From Burkholderiales bacterium (GTDB lineage: Bacteria > Pseudomonadota > Gammaproteobacteria > Burkholderiales > Burkholderiaceae_C): DNA of 52,496 nucleotides. A program made the translations under genes and the position numbers. The notes under the pieces are model-generated. The model worked only from the letters and a program-made list of their open reading frames with translations, ran no database searches and had not been told where the DNA came from. Where the stretch lies: the NCBI GenBank assembly GCA_028872015.1, contig JAGWLO010000018.1, positions 1 through 52,496 on the forward strand. Direction: 5' to 3'. Below are positions 1 to 9,684 of this stretch, piece by piece; position 1 is the first letter of the stretch; the number at the start of each line of letters is the position of its first letter.

Positions 1-624
1 GACCCGCCGCCAGCCAACGCCAACTACGCCTGGCTGCAGCACATGCTGCACCACCTGAAGCCCGGCGGCCGCGCCGGCATCGTGCTGGCCAACGGCAGCA
101 TGAGCAGCAGCCAGAACAGCGAAGGCCAGATCCGCGCCGCGATGGTGGACGCCGACGTGGTGGAGGTGATGATCGCGCTGCCCGGGCAGCTGTTCTTCAA
201 CACGCAGATCCCGGCCTGCCTGTGGTTCCTGGTCAAGGACAAGCGAGTGCGGCGCGGCGAGGTGCTGTTCATCGACGCACGCAAGCTGGCCACGATGATC
301 AGCCGGGTGCAGTGCGAGCTAACCGACGAGGTGATCGACCGCATCGCCGGCACCGTGGCCGCGTGGCGCGGCGATGCCGGCGCGGGCGAGTACGCCGACG
401 TGGCAGGCTACTGCCGCAGCGTGAAGCTGCCCGAGATCGCCGAGCACGGGCATGTGCTGACGCCAGGGCGCTACGTGGGCGCCGAGGCGGTCGAAGACGA
501 CGACGCAGGCTTCGAGGCCAAGATGCAGGCGCTGACCGAGAAGTTGGGCGAGCAGATGGCGAAGGGGGCAGAGCTGGACTTGGTGATCCGACAGACGCTC
601 GGAGGGCTGGGGTATGAGTTCTGA
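1..624 (+). CDS. hsdM: Type I restriction-modification methyltransferase subunit HsdM, C-terminal part (5' end outside window)
   Basis: The first 207 residues visible are the C-terminal part of an N6-adenine DNA methyltransferase that works with HsdS and HsdR. The frame is open from base 1. It begins with [15 protein letters not shown] and continues [20 protein letters not shown], which matches the segment just after the catalytic NPPF motif in HsdM proteins. The rest ([19 protein letters not shown], then a helical tail) is also typical. The stop overlaps the hsdS start by 11 nt, so the two are translationally coupled. The catalytic NPPF motif and SAM-binding site must lie upstream of the window. 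Confidence 0.93.
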   Translation, partial: DPPPANANYAWLQHMLHHLKPGGRAGIVLANGSMSSSQNSEGQIRAAMVDADVVEVMIALPGQLFFNTQIPACLWFLVKDKRVRRGEVLFIDARKLATMISRVQCELTDEVIDRIAGTVAAWRGDAGAGEYADVAGYCRSVKLPEIAEHGHVLTPGRYVGAEAVEDDDAGFEAKMQALTEKLGEQMAKGAELDLVIRQTLGGLGYEF

Positions 625-1966
625 GACGCTGACACCGCCGATTTCGTGCCCCCCTGATTGGCCTCTCGTCCGACTTCATGAGATTGCACGCAAGATTGGC
701 TCCGGTGCGACACCAACTGGCGGACAAGCCGCGTATCAGCCCTTGCGCACAGGGTTCGCATTGATCCGAAGTCAGAACGTCTTCGACAGGACCTTCTCGA
801 ATGCTGGGCTCGCCTTCATTTCCGAAGCCCAGGCTCATGGTCTGAGAGGAGTCCAACTTGAGTTGCACGATCTGCTGCTCAACATCACCGGTGATGGGGT
901 GACCTTTGGCCGTGCGTGCATGGTTCCAGGCGAGGTGCTTCCGGCCTGCGTGAATCAGCATGTCTCGATTATTCGGCTGGACTCGGAGCGAGCGGATCCT
1001 GGCTACGTGCTGAGCTACCTCACCCACCCAACCATCAAGGAGTACATCGAGGCATTCAATGCTGGGGGCTCGCGGCGTGCAATCACTAAAGCCCATATCG
1101 AGTCGTTCGTCGTGCCACTTCCGCCCCTGACTGTCCAAAGAGAAATCTCACAGGTGCTTGGTGCACTTGACGATCGCATCGCCCTCCTGCGTGAAACCAA
1201 CGCCACCCTCGAAGCCATCGCGCAGGCGCTGTTCAAGTCGTGGTTCGTCGACTTCGATCCCGTTCGTGCCAAGAGCCAAGGCCTCGCGCCGGCTGGCATG
1301 GACGAAGCTACCGCGGCCTTGTTTCCGGACAGCTTCGAGGAGTCGGCCCTCGGAGCGCTGCCGACCGGTTGGAGCGCCGCGACACTGGCCGAAGTCTTCG
1401 AGATTAATCCAGTGCGCACGCTCAAGAAGGGCGCAGTCGCGCCCTACCTGGACATGGCCAGTGTGGGCACGATTGGACAGTGCGTTGAGCGACCGGTCCT
1501 GCGCGAGTTCGGATCCGGCACCAAGTTTCGCAATGGCGACACACTGCTCGCTCGCATCACGCCGTGTCTTGAGAATGGCAAATCGGCATTCGTGGACTTC
1601 CTCGACTCAGACCATGTTGGTTGGGGGTCGACTGAATTCATCGTGCTGCGGCCCAAGGCGCCGTTCCCCGAGTACATGGGATACCTGTTGTGTCGGCACA
1701 TGCCGTTCAGGGAGTACGCGATACGCAGCATGTCAGGGACCAGCGGACGCCAGCGCGTGCAGAACGATGTTCTCGGTCGGTATCCGCTGGCGGTGCCGAC
1801 GCATGCGGTCGCTGCCGCCTTCGCAGAGCTGGTGAACCCGCTACAGCAGGCCATCGCCAGCAATCATGCGCGGGCCCAAACGCTCGCCACCCTCCTCGAC
1901 ACCCTGCTCCCCCGCCTGATCTCCGGCCAAATCCGCCTGCCTGAAGCCGAGGAAGCCCTGGCATGA
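614..1966 (+). CDS. hsdS: Type I restriction-modification specificity subunit HsdS
   Basis: This 450-residue protein sets the DNA sequence recognised by the HsdM/HsdR complex. It has the two-repeat HsdS layout. The first target-recognition domain (about residues 10-185) ends in a conserved segment with [20 protein letters not shown] and a coiled helix carrying [16 protein letters not shown] second recognition domain starts near [14 protein letters not shown], and a second helix ends [21 protein letters not shown]. It overlaps hsdM by 11 nt and its stop overlaps the fic start by 4 nt (ATGA). The first recognition-domain DNA (about 640-1100) is visibly less GC-rich than its neighbours, as expected for domains that are exchanged between strains. 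The target sequence cannot be predicted. Confidence 0.93.
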   Translation: MSSETLTPPISCPPDWPLVRLHEIARKIGSGATPTGGQAAYQPLRTGFALIRSQNVFDRTFSNAGLAFISEAQAHGLRGVQLELHDLLLNITGDGVTFGRACMVPGEVLPACVNQHVSIIRLDSERADPGYVLSYLTHPTIKEYIEAFNAGGSRRAITKAHIESFVVPLPPLTVQREISQVLGALDDRIALLRETNATLEAIAQALFKSWFVDFDPVRAKSQGLAPAGMDEATAALFPDSFEESALGALPTGWSAATLAEVFEINPVRTLKKGAVAPYLDMASVGTIGQCVERPVLREFGSGTKFRNGDTLLARITPCLENGKSAFVDFLDSDHVGWGSTEFIVLRPKAPFPEYMGYLLCRHMPFREYAIRSMSGTSGRQRVQNDVLGRYPLAVPTHAVAAAFAELVNPLQQAIASNHARAQTLATLLDTLLPRLISGQIRLPEAEEALA

Positions 1967-3126
1967 GTGACGCCCTCGCCCCGCCCCCGCCGCTGCACTT
2001 CGAAGGCTTCGCCCCGGGCGTCTGGCTGCAGCAATACAAGTACAAGAGCTTTTCGCCCGTTCCGGTGAACCGCGCCTGGCTGTGGCAAGACCCGCGCATC
2101 AACACGCTGCTGGAGCAGGCCACACGGGCGTTGGGCGAGTTGAACGCCTTCTCGCTGATCGTGCCCGACGTGGACCTGTTCGTCGAAATGCACATCGCCA
2201 AGGAAGCCAACCAGTCCAGCCGCATCGAGGGCACGCAGACGGCGATGGACGAGGCGCTGATGAGCGAGGAACTGATCGCCCCCGAGCGGCGCGACGACTG
2301 GCGCGAGGTGCACAACTACATCGACGCCATGAACACGGCGATGGCCGAGCTGAAGAACCTGCCGCTGTCCAACCGGCTGCTGCGCCAGACCCACGCCATC
2401 CTGATGCGCGGGGTGCGCGGCGAGCACAAGATGCCGGGCGAGTTCCGCACCTCGCAGAACTGGATCGGCGGCTCGGGCCTGGGTGATGCCGCCTTCGTGC
2501 CGCCGCACCCGAACGAAGTGCCCGAGCTGATGGGCGACCTGGAGAAGTTCTGGCACAACGAGGCGGTGGAGGTGCCCGACCTGGTGCGCATCGCCATCAG
2601 CCACTACCAGTTCGAGACCATCCACCCCTTCTGCGACGGCAACGGGCGCATCGGGCGGCTGCTGATCACCCTGTACCTGGTGAGCAAGGGCCTGCTGCAC
2701 AAGCCGGCGCTGTACCTGTCGGACTTTTTCGAGCGCAACCGCGCCAGCTACTACGACGCGCTGATGGCCGTGCGGCTGTCGGGCGACCTGAGCCACTGGG
2801 TGCGCTTCTTCCTCACCGGCATGGCCGAGACGGCCGCCAACGGGCGCGACACCTTCCAGAAGGTGCTGGTGCTGCGCACCGAGAGCGAGGCCCGCATGCA
2901 CGAGCTGGGGCGGCGCGGCAAGTCGGGCCTGGCCCTGCTGCGCCTGCTGTACCGCAAGCCCGTGGTCACGGTGGCCCAGGTGAGCGAGGCGCTGCAGGTC
3001 AGCGCACCCACGGCCAACGCCCTGGTGGCAGAGTTCGAGCGGTTTGGCTTGCTGAAGGAGCAGACGGGCTATGCGCGGAACAGGCTGTTCGCCTTCGAAG
3101 CTTACCTACGCCTGTTTCTTGTTTAA
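1963..3126 (+). CDS. Fic-domain protein (probable AMP transferase, class II) with C-terminal winged helix
   Basis: This is a 387-residue Fic protein inside the restriction operon. Fic enzymes usually transfer AMP to a hydroxyl of a target protein. The core motif is complete: H221 starts HPFCDGNGRIGR, with catalytic His, Asp, Asn and both Arg present. Residues 85-90 (SSRIEG) fit the inhibitory motif (S/T)xxxE(G/N) placed N-terminal to the Fic core, i.e. class II. The C-terminus (about 320-375; VTVAQVSEALQVSAPTANAL, then EFERFGLL) looks like a winged helix-turn-helix, so DNA binding is plausible. The start overlaps the hsdS stop (ATGA). Fic or DOC genes are known passengers of type I restriction loci. 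Target and role here are unknown. Confidence 0.92.
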   Translation: MSDALAPPPPLHFEGFAPGVWLQQYKYKSFSPVPVNRAWLWQDPRINTLLEQATRALGELNAFSLIVPDVDLFVEMHIAKEANQSSRIEGTQTAMDEALMSEELIAPERRDDWREVHNYIDAMNTAMAELKNLPLSNRLLRQTHAILMRGVRGEHKMPGEFRTSQNWIGGSGLGDAAFVPPHPNEVPELMGDLEKFWHNEAVEVPDLVRIAISHYQFETIHPFCDGNGRIGRLLITLYLVSKGLLHKPALYLSDFFERNRASYYDALMAVRLSGDLSHWVRFFLTGMAETAANGRDTFQKVLVLRTESEARMHELGRRGKSGLALLRLLYRKPVVTVAQVSEALQVSAPTANALVAEFERFGLLKEQTGYARNRLFAFEAYLRLFLV

Positions 3127-3151
3127 GATTAATACCTAAACCTTAAACAAG
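3118..3151. repeat. Perfect 10-bp inverted repeat spanning the fic stop codon, upstream of hsdR
   Basis: The arms CTTGTTTAAG (3118-3127) and CTTAAACAAG (3142-3151) are exact reverse complements, separated by 14 nt. The whole element is strikingly AT-rich for this window. The fic stop TAA (3124-3126) lies in the left arm. It could be an operator for the Fic winged helix or another regulator, or a weak RNA hairpin between fic and hsdR. There is no T-run after it, so a normal terminator is unlikely. Confidence 0.75.
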
Positions 3152-3207
3152 CATGGCCGCTATGCAAGATTGCTTGAGCAGCCACCGGCCTGGGGGCTGA
3201 GGCGGCC

Positions 3208-6200
3208 ATGACCGAAGACCAACTCGAACAGGAGTGCTTGAGCTGGCTGGCCGACGTGGGCTACACGCGGCGGTTCGGGCCCGACATCGCGCCCGACGGC
3301 CCGGCGCCCGAGCGTGCCAGCTATCGCGAGGTGGTGCTGAAGCAGCGGCTGCACCAGGCCGTGGCGGCGCTGAACCCCCATGTGCCGCCCGCCGCGCGCG
3401 ACGATGCGGTGAAGCAGGTGCTGGACCTCGGCACGCCGGTGCTGCTGGCCACCAACCGCCACTTCCACCGGCTGCTGGTGGCGGGTGTGCCGGTGCAATA
3501 CCAACAGGACGGCGAGACGCGGGGCGACTTCGTGCGCCTGGTGGACTGGGCGGAGCCGGCGCGCAACGAGTGGCTGGCCGTCAACCAGTTCAGCATCAAG
3601 GGCCCGCACCATGTGCGCCGGCCCGACATCGTGCTGTTCGTCAACGGCCTGCCGCTGGTGCTGGTGGAGCTGAAGAACCCGGCCGACGTGAACGCCGACG
3701 TGTGGAAGGCCTTCCACCAGATCGAGACCTACAAGGCGCAGATCGCCGACCTGTTCCAGTACAACGAGGTGCTGGTGATTTCGGACGGCACCGATGCGCT
3801 GCTGGGCTCGCTTTCGGCGGACACAGAGCGCTACATGGCCTGGCGCACCATCGACGGCGTGACGCTGGACCCGCTGGGGCCGTTCAACGAGCTGCAGACC
3901 CTGGTGCGCGGCGTGCTGGCGCCGGCCTACCTGCTGGACTACCTGCGCTGCTTCGTGCTGTTCGAGGACGACGGGCGGCTCGTCAAGAAGATCGCCGGCT
4001 ACCACCAGTTCCACGCCGTGCGCGCCGCCATCGCGCAGGTGGTGGCCGCGTCGCGCCCCGACGGCGCGCCCAGCGTGCGCGGCAAGGGCGGCGTGGTCTG
4101 GCACACCCAGGGCAGCGGCAAGAGCATCACGATGACCTGCTTCGCCGCGCGCGTGATGCAAGAGCCGCTGATGGCCAACCCGACCATCGTCGTCATCACC
4201 GACCGCAACGACCTGGACGGGCAGCTGTTCGGCGTGTTCTCGCTGGCGCAGGACCTGCTGCGCGAGCCGCCGGTGCAGGCCACCACGCGGCAGGAGCTGC
4301 GCCGCCTGCTGGGCAACCGGCCTTCGGGCGGCATCGTGTTCGCCACCATCCAGAAGTTCATGCCGGGCGAGGACGAGGACGCCTTCCCGCTGCTGAGCGA
4401 CCGCAGCAACATCGTCGTCATCGCCGACGAGGCGCACCGCACGCAGTACGGCTTCGAGGCCAGGCTGAAGACCGTGAAGCAGCGTCCGCTCTCCACCACC
4501 GTGAGCACCGGCGACGGCTCGCCGGCACCCCACCGCGCCGAGTTCGTGCCGACGGTGGATCGCTACCAGGTGGGCTATGCCCAGCACTTGCGCGACGCGC
4601 TGCCCAACGCCACCTTCGTGGCCTTCACCGGCACGCCCGTGTCGGGCGAAGACCGCGATACGCGCGCCGTGTTCGGTGACTACATCAGCGTCTACGACAT
4701 GCAGCAGGCCAGGGAAGATGGCGCCACGGTGGCCATCTACTACGAGAGCCGGCTGGCCAAGCTGGGGCTGAAGGCGGAAGAGCTGGCCACCATCGACGGC
4801 GAGGTGGAGGAGCTGACCGAGGACGAGGAAGAAGAAGCGCAGCGCGAACGGCTGAAGAGCCGCTGGGCGGCGCTGGAAAAGGTGGTGGGCGCCCGGCCGC
4901 GCGTGGCGCGGGTGGCGGCCGACTTGGTGGCGCACTTCGAGGAGCGCAGCAAGGCGCAGACCGGCAAGGCGATGGTGGTGGCGATGAGCCGCGACATCTG
5001 CGTGCACCTGTACGACGAGATCGTGAAGCTGCGGCCCGACTGGCACAGCGACGACCCCGAGCGCGGCGTCATCAAGATCGTGATGACGGGCTCGGCCAGC
5101 GACCGCGCGCTGCTGCGGCCGCACATCCACAGCGCCCAGGTGAAGAAGCGGCTGGAGAAGCGCTTCAAGGACCCGGCCGACCCGCTGCGCCTGGTGATCG
5201 TGCGCGACATGTGGCTGACCGGCTTCGACGCACCCTGCGTGCACACCCTGTACATCGACAAGCCGATGAAGGGCCACAACCTGATGCAGGCCATCGCCCG
5301 CGTGAACCGCGTGTTCAAGGACAAGCAGGGCGGGCTGGTGGTGGACTACATCGGCATCGCCAACGAGCTGAAGTCGGCGCTGAAGGAATACACCGCCAGC
5401 AGGGGCCGCGGCCGGCCGACCGTGGACGTGCACGAGGCCTACAGCCTGCTCGCCGAGAAGCTGGATGCGCTGCGCGCGATGGTGCACGGTTACGACTACA
5501 GCGGCTTCCTCGGCGGCGGGCACAAGACCCTGGCCGGTGCCGCCAGCCATGTGCTGGGCCTGAAGGACGGCAAGCGGCGCTTCGCCGACACCGCCCTGGC
5601 CATGAGCAAGGCGTTCACGCTGTGCTGCACGCTGGACGAGGCCAAGGCCGTGCGCGAGGAGGTGGCCTTCTTCCAGGGCGTGAAGGTGCTGCTGACCAAG
5701 CGCGACATCGCCACGCAGAAGCAGGCCGACGAGGCGCGCGAGCTGGCCATCCGCCAGATCATCGACTCGGCCGTGGTGTCTGAAGAGGTGGTCGACATCT
5801 TCGACGCGGTGGGTCTGGACAAGCCGAACATCGGCATCCTCGACGACGCTTTCCTGGCCGAGGTGCGCAACCTGCCCGAACGCAACCTGGCCGTGGAGCT
5901 GCTGGAGCGGCTGCTGGAAGGCGAGATCAAGTCACGCTTTGCCGGCAACCTGGTGCAGCACAAGAAGTTCTCGGACATGCTGACCGACGTGGTGCAGCGC
6001 TACCAGAACCGATCCATCGAGGCCGCGCAGGTGATGGACGAGCTGGTGCAGATGGCCAAGAAGTTCCAGGCCGCGGCGGCGCGCGGCGAGCGGCTGGGGT
6101 TGACCGAGGACGAGGTGCGCTTCTACGACGCGCTGGCCGACAACGAATCGGCCGTGCGCGAGCTGAGCGACGAAACGCTGAAGCGGATCGCCCACGAGCT

Positions 6201-6381
6201 GGCCGAGAACCTGCGGCAGAACCTGACGGTGGACTGGTCCCAGCGCGAGAGCGTGCAGGCCAAGCTGCGTCTGATGGTCAAGCGCATCCTGCGCAAGTAC
6301 AAGTACCCGCCGGACCAGCAGGAGACGGCGGTGGAGTTGGTATTGCAGCAGGCGAGGGCGCTGGGGGAAGCGTGGGCTTAG
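3208..6381 (+). CDS. hsdR: Type I restriction endonuclease subunit HsdR
   Basis: This 1057-residue motor and nuclease subunit translocates and cleaves unmodified DNA in complex with HsdM and HsdS. The N-terminal nuclease motif is visible: D140 (RPDIVLF) and E154-L-K156 (LVELKNP), a PD-(D/E)XK pattern. The SF2 motor follows with Walker A GSGKS at residues 302-306, a DEAH box at 407-410 ([11 protein letters not shown]), FAFTGTP-like motif III ([14 protein letters not shown]), and [20 protein letters not shown] with [10 protein letters not shown] as late motor motifs. The C-terminal helical region completes a normal length. The ATG is preceded by GAGGCGG at about 5 nt. It is separated from fic by 81 bp. 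Confidence 0.95.
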   Translation: MTEDQLEQECLSWLADVGYTRRFGPDIAPDGPAPERASYREVVLKQRLHQAVAALNPHVPPAARDDAVKQVLDLGTPVLLATNRHFHRLLVAGVPVQYQQDGETRGDFVRLVDWAEPARNEWLAVNQFSIKGPHHVRRPDIVLFVNGLPLVLVELKNPADVNADVWKAFHQIETYKAQIADLFQYNEVLVISDGTDALLGSLSADTERYMAWRTIDGVTLDPLGPFNELQTLVRGVLAPAYLLDYLRCFVLFEDDGRLVKKIAGYHQFHAVRAAIAQVVAASRPDGAPSVRGKGGVVWHTQGSGKSITMTCFAARVMQEPLMANPTIVVITDRNDLDGQLFGVFSLAQDLLREPPVQATTRQELRRLLGNRPSGGIVFATIQKFMPGEDEDAFPLLSDRSNIVVIADEAHRTQYGFEARLKTVKQRPLSTTVSTGDGSPAPHRAEFVPTVDRYQVGYAQHLRDALPNATFVAFTGTPVSGEDRDTRAVFGDYISVYDMQQAREDGATVAIYYESRLAKLGLKAEELATIDGEVEELTEDEEEEAQRERLKSRWAALEKVVGARPRVARVAADLVAHFEERSKAQTGKAMVVAMSRDICVHLYDEIVKLRPDWHSDDPERGVIKIVMTGSASDRALLRPHIHSAQVKKRLEKRFKDPADPLRLVIVRDMWLTGFDAPCVHTLYIDKPMKGHNLMQAIARVNRVFKDKQGGLVVDYIGIANELKSALKEYTASRGRGRPTVDVHEAYSLLAEKLDALRAMVHGYDYSGFLGGGHKTLAGAASHVLGLKDGKRRFADTALAMSKAFTLCCTLDEAKAVREEVAFFQGVKVLLTKRDIATQKQADEARELAIRQIIDSAVVSEEVVDIFDAVGLDKPNIGILDDAFLAEVRNLPERNLAVELLERLLEGEIKSRFAGNLVQHKKFSDMLTDVVQRYQNRSIEAAQVMDELVQMAKKFQAAAARGERLGLTEDEVRFYDALADNESAVRELSDETLKRIAHELAENLRQNLTVDWSQRESVQAKLRLMVKRILRKYKYPPDQQETAVELVLQQARALGEAWA

Positions 6382-6422
6382 GTCGCAGCGATAGCCGGCA
6401 ACGCACGGGTGCCTCGCCCCCG

Positions 6423-8375
6423 ATGCAGTACTCGCTGGAAGGCGCAGCCCAGCCGGTGGCGCCCGGGCCGCAGCACCTGGTTGGCCTGTTGCGCCGGGTC
6501 GCCTTCGCCGTGCTGCTGCTCGACCTGGTGGTGATCGCGCTGCTGCTGGCGCCCGGCGTGGTGCCCAACGGCTGGCGTCAGACCTTGCGGCTGCTCGACG
6601 CCGGCCTCATGTTGGCGCTGGCGCTGATAGTCCTGCTGCTCTTGCGCCGACTGGGCCGGCTGCTGGCAGAGCGCAAGCAGGTGGAGGTGCAGCAGCAGAT
6701 GCTGTTCGACGCGATGCCCGTCGGGCTCGTGGTCTGGAGCGCCGACGATCGCCTGCAGGTCACGAACGCCGACTTCCGGCGGCTGTACGCGCCGTTGCAA
6801 GACCTGCTGGTGCCCGGCGCGCCTTTCAAGGACTTGATGCAGGCTTTGGTGCGACGGGGCCTCGTTCCTGAGGCGCAAGGCCGCGAGGAGGCGTGGGTCG
6901 AGGAACGGCTGGCGCAGCACCGAGACCCCGGACCGCCCATGCTGCGCCGCATGGCGGATGGCCGCTGGCGCCGCATCGTCGAGCAGCGGCTGGCGGATGG
7001 GCGCGTGCTGGGTCACAGCATCGACATCACCGACATGCAGCAAGCGCGCGCCGACGCAGAGCGTGCCCGGCAGCTCCTGCGCGGCGCGGTGGACGCGCTG
7101 CCCGCCGCCTTCGAGCTCTACGACGCCGACGATCGCCTCGTGCTGCACAACGAGGCGCTACGCCAGACCTATCCGGACATCGCGGCGCACCTCGACCGCG
7201 GGCTCACCTTCGCCGAACTGGCGCGCCTGAACATCGCCAGCGGCGGCCATCCCGATGCCGTCGCAGACCCCGAGGCCTGGATCGCCGTGCGCCAGCGGCA
7301 GCGATCTCGACCGGGGCCCGCAGCGGCCGTCGACCTGCCGGCGCCCGACGGCCGACGGCTGCGCCTGTACGAGCATCGTCTGGCGGACGGGAGCCTGGTG
7401 GCGATCCGGGTCGATGTGACCGAGCTCGAACAGGCCCGCGCCGCCGAGGCCCGCGCCACCGAGAGGCTGCAGGATGCGATCGAGGCGCTGCCGGCCGGGT
7501 TCGAGCTCTACGACGCCGACGACCGCATGGTGCTCGTCAACAGCACGATGAAGCGCATGTACCCGGCAGTGGCCCACCTGCTCGACCAGGGCCGGAGCTT
7601 CGCCGAGCTGGTCCGCGCCAACTGGGAACTGGGCAGCCTCGTCGTGCCGGACGGCGAGATCGAGGGCTGGATCAGGGACCGTCTGGCGCAGCGGCGCGCC
7701 GGCGGCCCGCCCCGCGTGCATCAGCTGCGCAGCGGCCTGTGGGTGCGCACCTACGAACGCCGCACGCGCGAGGGCGGCCTCGTTGGCGTGCGGATCGACG
7801 TCACCGAGCTGGTGCAGCGTGACCGTGAGCTGGCGCAGGTGGTGGCCGAGCTCGACCTGGCCAATGCCGAACTGCGGCGCCAGGCCGAGACCGATCCGCT
7901 GACCGGCGTCGGGAACCGTCGCCGATTCGAACGCGAACTCGCGGCCGCAGGCGAGTCTGGCCGGCCGGTGGCTTTGCTGCTGTTTGACATCGACTACTTC
8001 AAGCGTTTCAACGACCACCACGGCCACCCGGCAGGCGACGCCTGTCTGCGACGGGTGGCAGCGGTACTGACCGCCTCGCTGCGCGGCCCGGGCGACCTCG
8101 CGGCGCGCATCGGCGGCGAGGAATTCACGGTGCTGTTGCCCGGCGAGGGCGCCGAGGGCGCCTGCGCAGTGGCTCAACGCTGCGCCGAATTGCTGGCCGA
8201 TGCCGGCATCACCCATGGCGACTCCCCGCTGGGCCCGCATGTGACCTTCAGCATCGGCGTCGCGGTGGACGGCGGCCGCGCAGCAGCCGCCTCATTGATC
8301 GAACGCGCCGATGCGGCACTGTACGAAGCCAAGCGCCGGGGACGTGCCCGTTGGCAGCTGCACGCCGCGCAATGA
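6423..8375 (+). CDS. Membrane-anchored PAS/GGDEF diguanylate cyclase
   Basis: This is a 650-residue predicted c-di-GMP synthase. Two hydrophobic segments (near residues 22-44 and 55-75) anchor it in the membrane. A short coiled segment follows, then three PAS-like domains with recurring cores (DAMPVGLVVWSADDRL, DALPAAFELYDADDRL, EALPAGFELYDADDRM). The C-terminal GGDEF domain begins TDPLTGVGNRRRF, has FDIDYFKRFNDHHGHPAGD and the active loop GGEEF at residues 564-568. The usual RxxD product-inhibition site five residues before the loop is absent; the sequence is RGPGDLAARI. I chose ATG 6423; an in-frame GTG at 6372 would overlap hsdR. No EAL domain is present. Signal sensed is unknown. Confidence 0.9.
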   Translation: MQYSLEGAAQPVAPGPQHLVGLLRRVAFAVLLLDLVVIALLLAPGVVPNGWRQTLRLLDAGLMLALALIVLLLLRRLGRLLAERKQVEVQQQMLFDAMPVGLVVWSADDRLQVTNADFRRLYAPLQDLLVPGAPFKDLMQALVRRGLVPEAQGREEAWVEERLAQHRDPGPPMLRRMADGRWRRIVEQRLADGRVLGHSIDITDMQQARADAERARQLLRGAVDALPAAFELYDADDRLVLHNEALRQTYPDIAAHLDRGLTFAELARLNIASGGHPDAVADPEAWIAVRQRQRSRPGPAAAVDLPAPDGRRLRLYEHRLADGSLVAIRVDVTELEQARAAEARATERLQDAIEALPAGFELYDADDRMVLVNSTMKRMYPAVAHLLDQGRSFAELVRANWELGSLVVPDGEIEGWIRDRLAQRRAGGPPRVHQLRSGLWVRTYERRTREGGLVGVRIDVTELVQRDRELAQVVAELDLANAELRRQAETDPLTGVGNRRRFERELAAAGESGRPVALLLFDIDYFKRFNDHHGHPAGDACLRRVAAVLTASLRGPGDLAARIGGEEFTVLLPGEGAEGACAVAQRCAELLADAGITHGDSPLGPHVTFSIGVAVDGGRAAAASLIERADAALYEAKRRGRARWQLHAAQ

Positions 8376-8538
8376 CCCAGGCCCGTCAGCTGCCCGCCCA
8401 CAGCGCTTCGTGCGCGCCAGGGTCCGGTGATCGGGTTGCCGATGCGTTGCGCCAGACCGCGCGGCGCGCGCCGCGATGTCCGCCGCAGGCAGGCGCCAGC
8501 CTAAGCCGACGCCTTGCACGACGGCTGACGCCGGGCCG

Positions 8539-9462
8539 CTATGGCGACAGCGCCCGCTCGGCGGCGGCATGGCGCCGCACCAGGGCCAGGAAGGTGGCCT
8601 TCGCCACCGGGTCGTCGTCGTCGCGGAAGGCCAGGGTGATCGGCGCCCGCAACGCGGGCTCGGCAGGCAGGCACCGGTAGGTCACCGAATGTGCCTGCGC
8701 GATCTGCATCGACGCCGGCACCACCGACAGGCCGGCGCCGGCGGACACCAGGTTGAGGTTGGTCATCATGCGGTCGACCTCGGCCTGCACGCGCACGCTC
8801 ACGCCCAGCCGCTCGAGCAGGCTCAGCAGCTCGCCGTACAGGCCCAGGGCGCCGGGGCGCCGCACCAGGATCAGCGGCTGCTCGTGCAGCGCCTGCCAGG
8901 GCACGGCCTGGTCGGGGCCGTAGCGTTCGGCCAGGGCGTGGTCGATGGGCAGCGCCAGCACCACCGGCTCGCTCAGCAGGGCCTCGAAGCTGAGGCCGGC
9001 CGGGCGGGCCACCGGCACGCGCAGGAAGGCGAAGTGCAGCCGGCCCGCGGCGACGGCGTCGGTGAGCTCGGCGGCATTGCTCTCGGCGATCTGCAGCTCG
9101 ATCTCGGGGTACTCACGGCGGCAGGCGCGCAGCACGCGCGGCGTGAAGGCGTGCGCTGCGGCCGAGCTCGTGAAGCCCACCGCCAGCAGCCCGAGCAGGC
9201 CCGCGGCCAGGCGTGTCATGCGCTGCTCCATGGCCCCCACGCCGTCCAGCACGCGCCGTGCCTCGGTCAGCATCTGCGCCCCGAGCACGGTGAGCGTCAT
9301 GCCCTTGGGGTGGCGCGTGAACAGCGGCGCGCCCAGGCGCTGCTCGAGCTGGCGGATCTGCTGGCTCAGCGGGGGCTGCTGCATGCCCAGGCGCTCCGCG
9401 GCGCGGGTCATGTGCCCGGCTTCGGCGACGGCGACGAAGTAGCGCAGGTGGCGAATCTCCAT
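8539..9462 (-). CDS. LysR-family transcriptional regulator
   Basis: This is a 307-residue LysR regulator. The N-terminal helix-turn-helix is typical: MEIRHLRYFVAVAEAGHMTR, then AERLGMQQPPLSQQIRQLE and LGAPLFTRHPKGMTLT. The effector-binding part carries the usual two-lobed pattern. The start at 9462 is chosen because the family motif begins directly there, although the frame stays open to 9519. The gene is divergent from an amino-acid ABC transporter and a lyase, the normal arrangement for a LysR protein controlling its neighbours. The effector is unknown. Confidence 0.92.
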   Translation of the reverse strand: MEIRHLRYFVAVAEAGHMTRAAERLGMQQPPLSQQIRQLEQRLGAPLFTRHPKGMTLTVLGAQMLTEARRVLDGVGAMEQRMTRLAAGLLGLLAVGFTSSAAAHAFTPRVLRACRREYPEIELQIAESNAAELTDAVAAGRLHFAFLRVPVARPAGLSFEALLSEPVVLALPIDHALAERYGPDQAVPWQALHEQPLILVRRPGALGLYGELLSLLERLGVSVRVQAEVDRMMTNLNLVSAGAGLSVVPASMQIAQAHSVTYRCLPAEPALRAPITLAFRDDDDPVAKATFLALVRRHAAAERALSP

Positions 9463-9487
9463 ACGCAAAAGATATCGCATCCCGCCG

Positions 9488-9508
9488 TCGAAGCTATTTG
9501 ATCTTCGA
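9488..9508. promoter_or_regulatory. Inverted repeat in the divergent LysR/transporter intergenic region
   Basis: TCGAAG (9488-9493) and CTTCGA (9503-9508) are exact reverse complements separated by 9 nt, 25 bp upstream of the LysR start codon and 176 bp from the transporter start. LysR proteins bind interrupted dyads in such regions, so this is a candidate operator. It does not fit the T-N11-A form strictly, so the assignment is inference. Confidence 0.4.
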
Positions 9509-9684
9509 GGCCGCGTCACTTAACTTCGCGTCCTGTCCATGCCAAGCCCGGGTGGAGACGCACTGGATCACCCAGCCCGACATCCATGCGCCCAGCAGCA
9601 CCCCCGTCGTCGACGCCTCGATCGACCCGAACTGCTGGCGCCTGCCGCCCTCGACATCGATAGCAGCGCAAGGAGACTAAGCGC

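Noticed and set aside
3160..5550. A long open frame antisense to hsdR (796 codons)
   Set aside because: It is a GC-driven mirror of hsdR: rich in V, H, R, A and L with low-complexity runs and no motifs, while the plus strand has all HsdR motifs.
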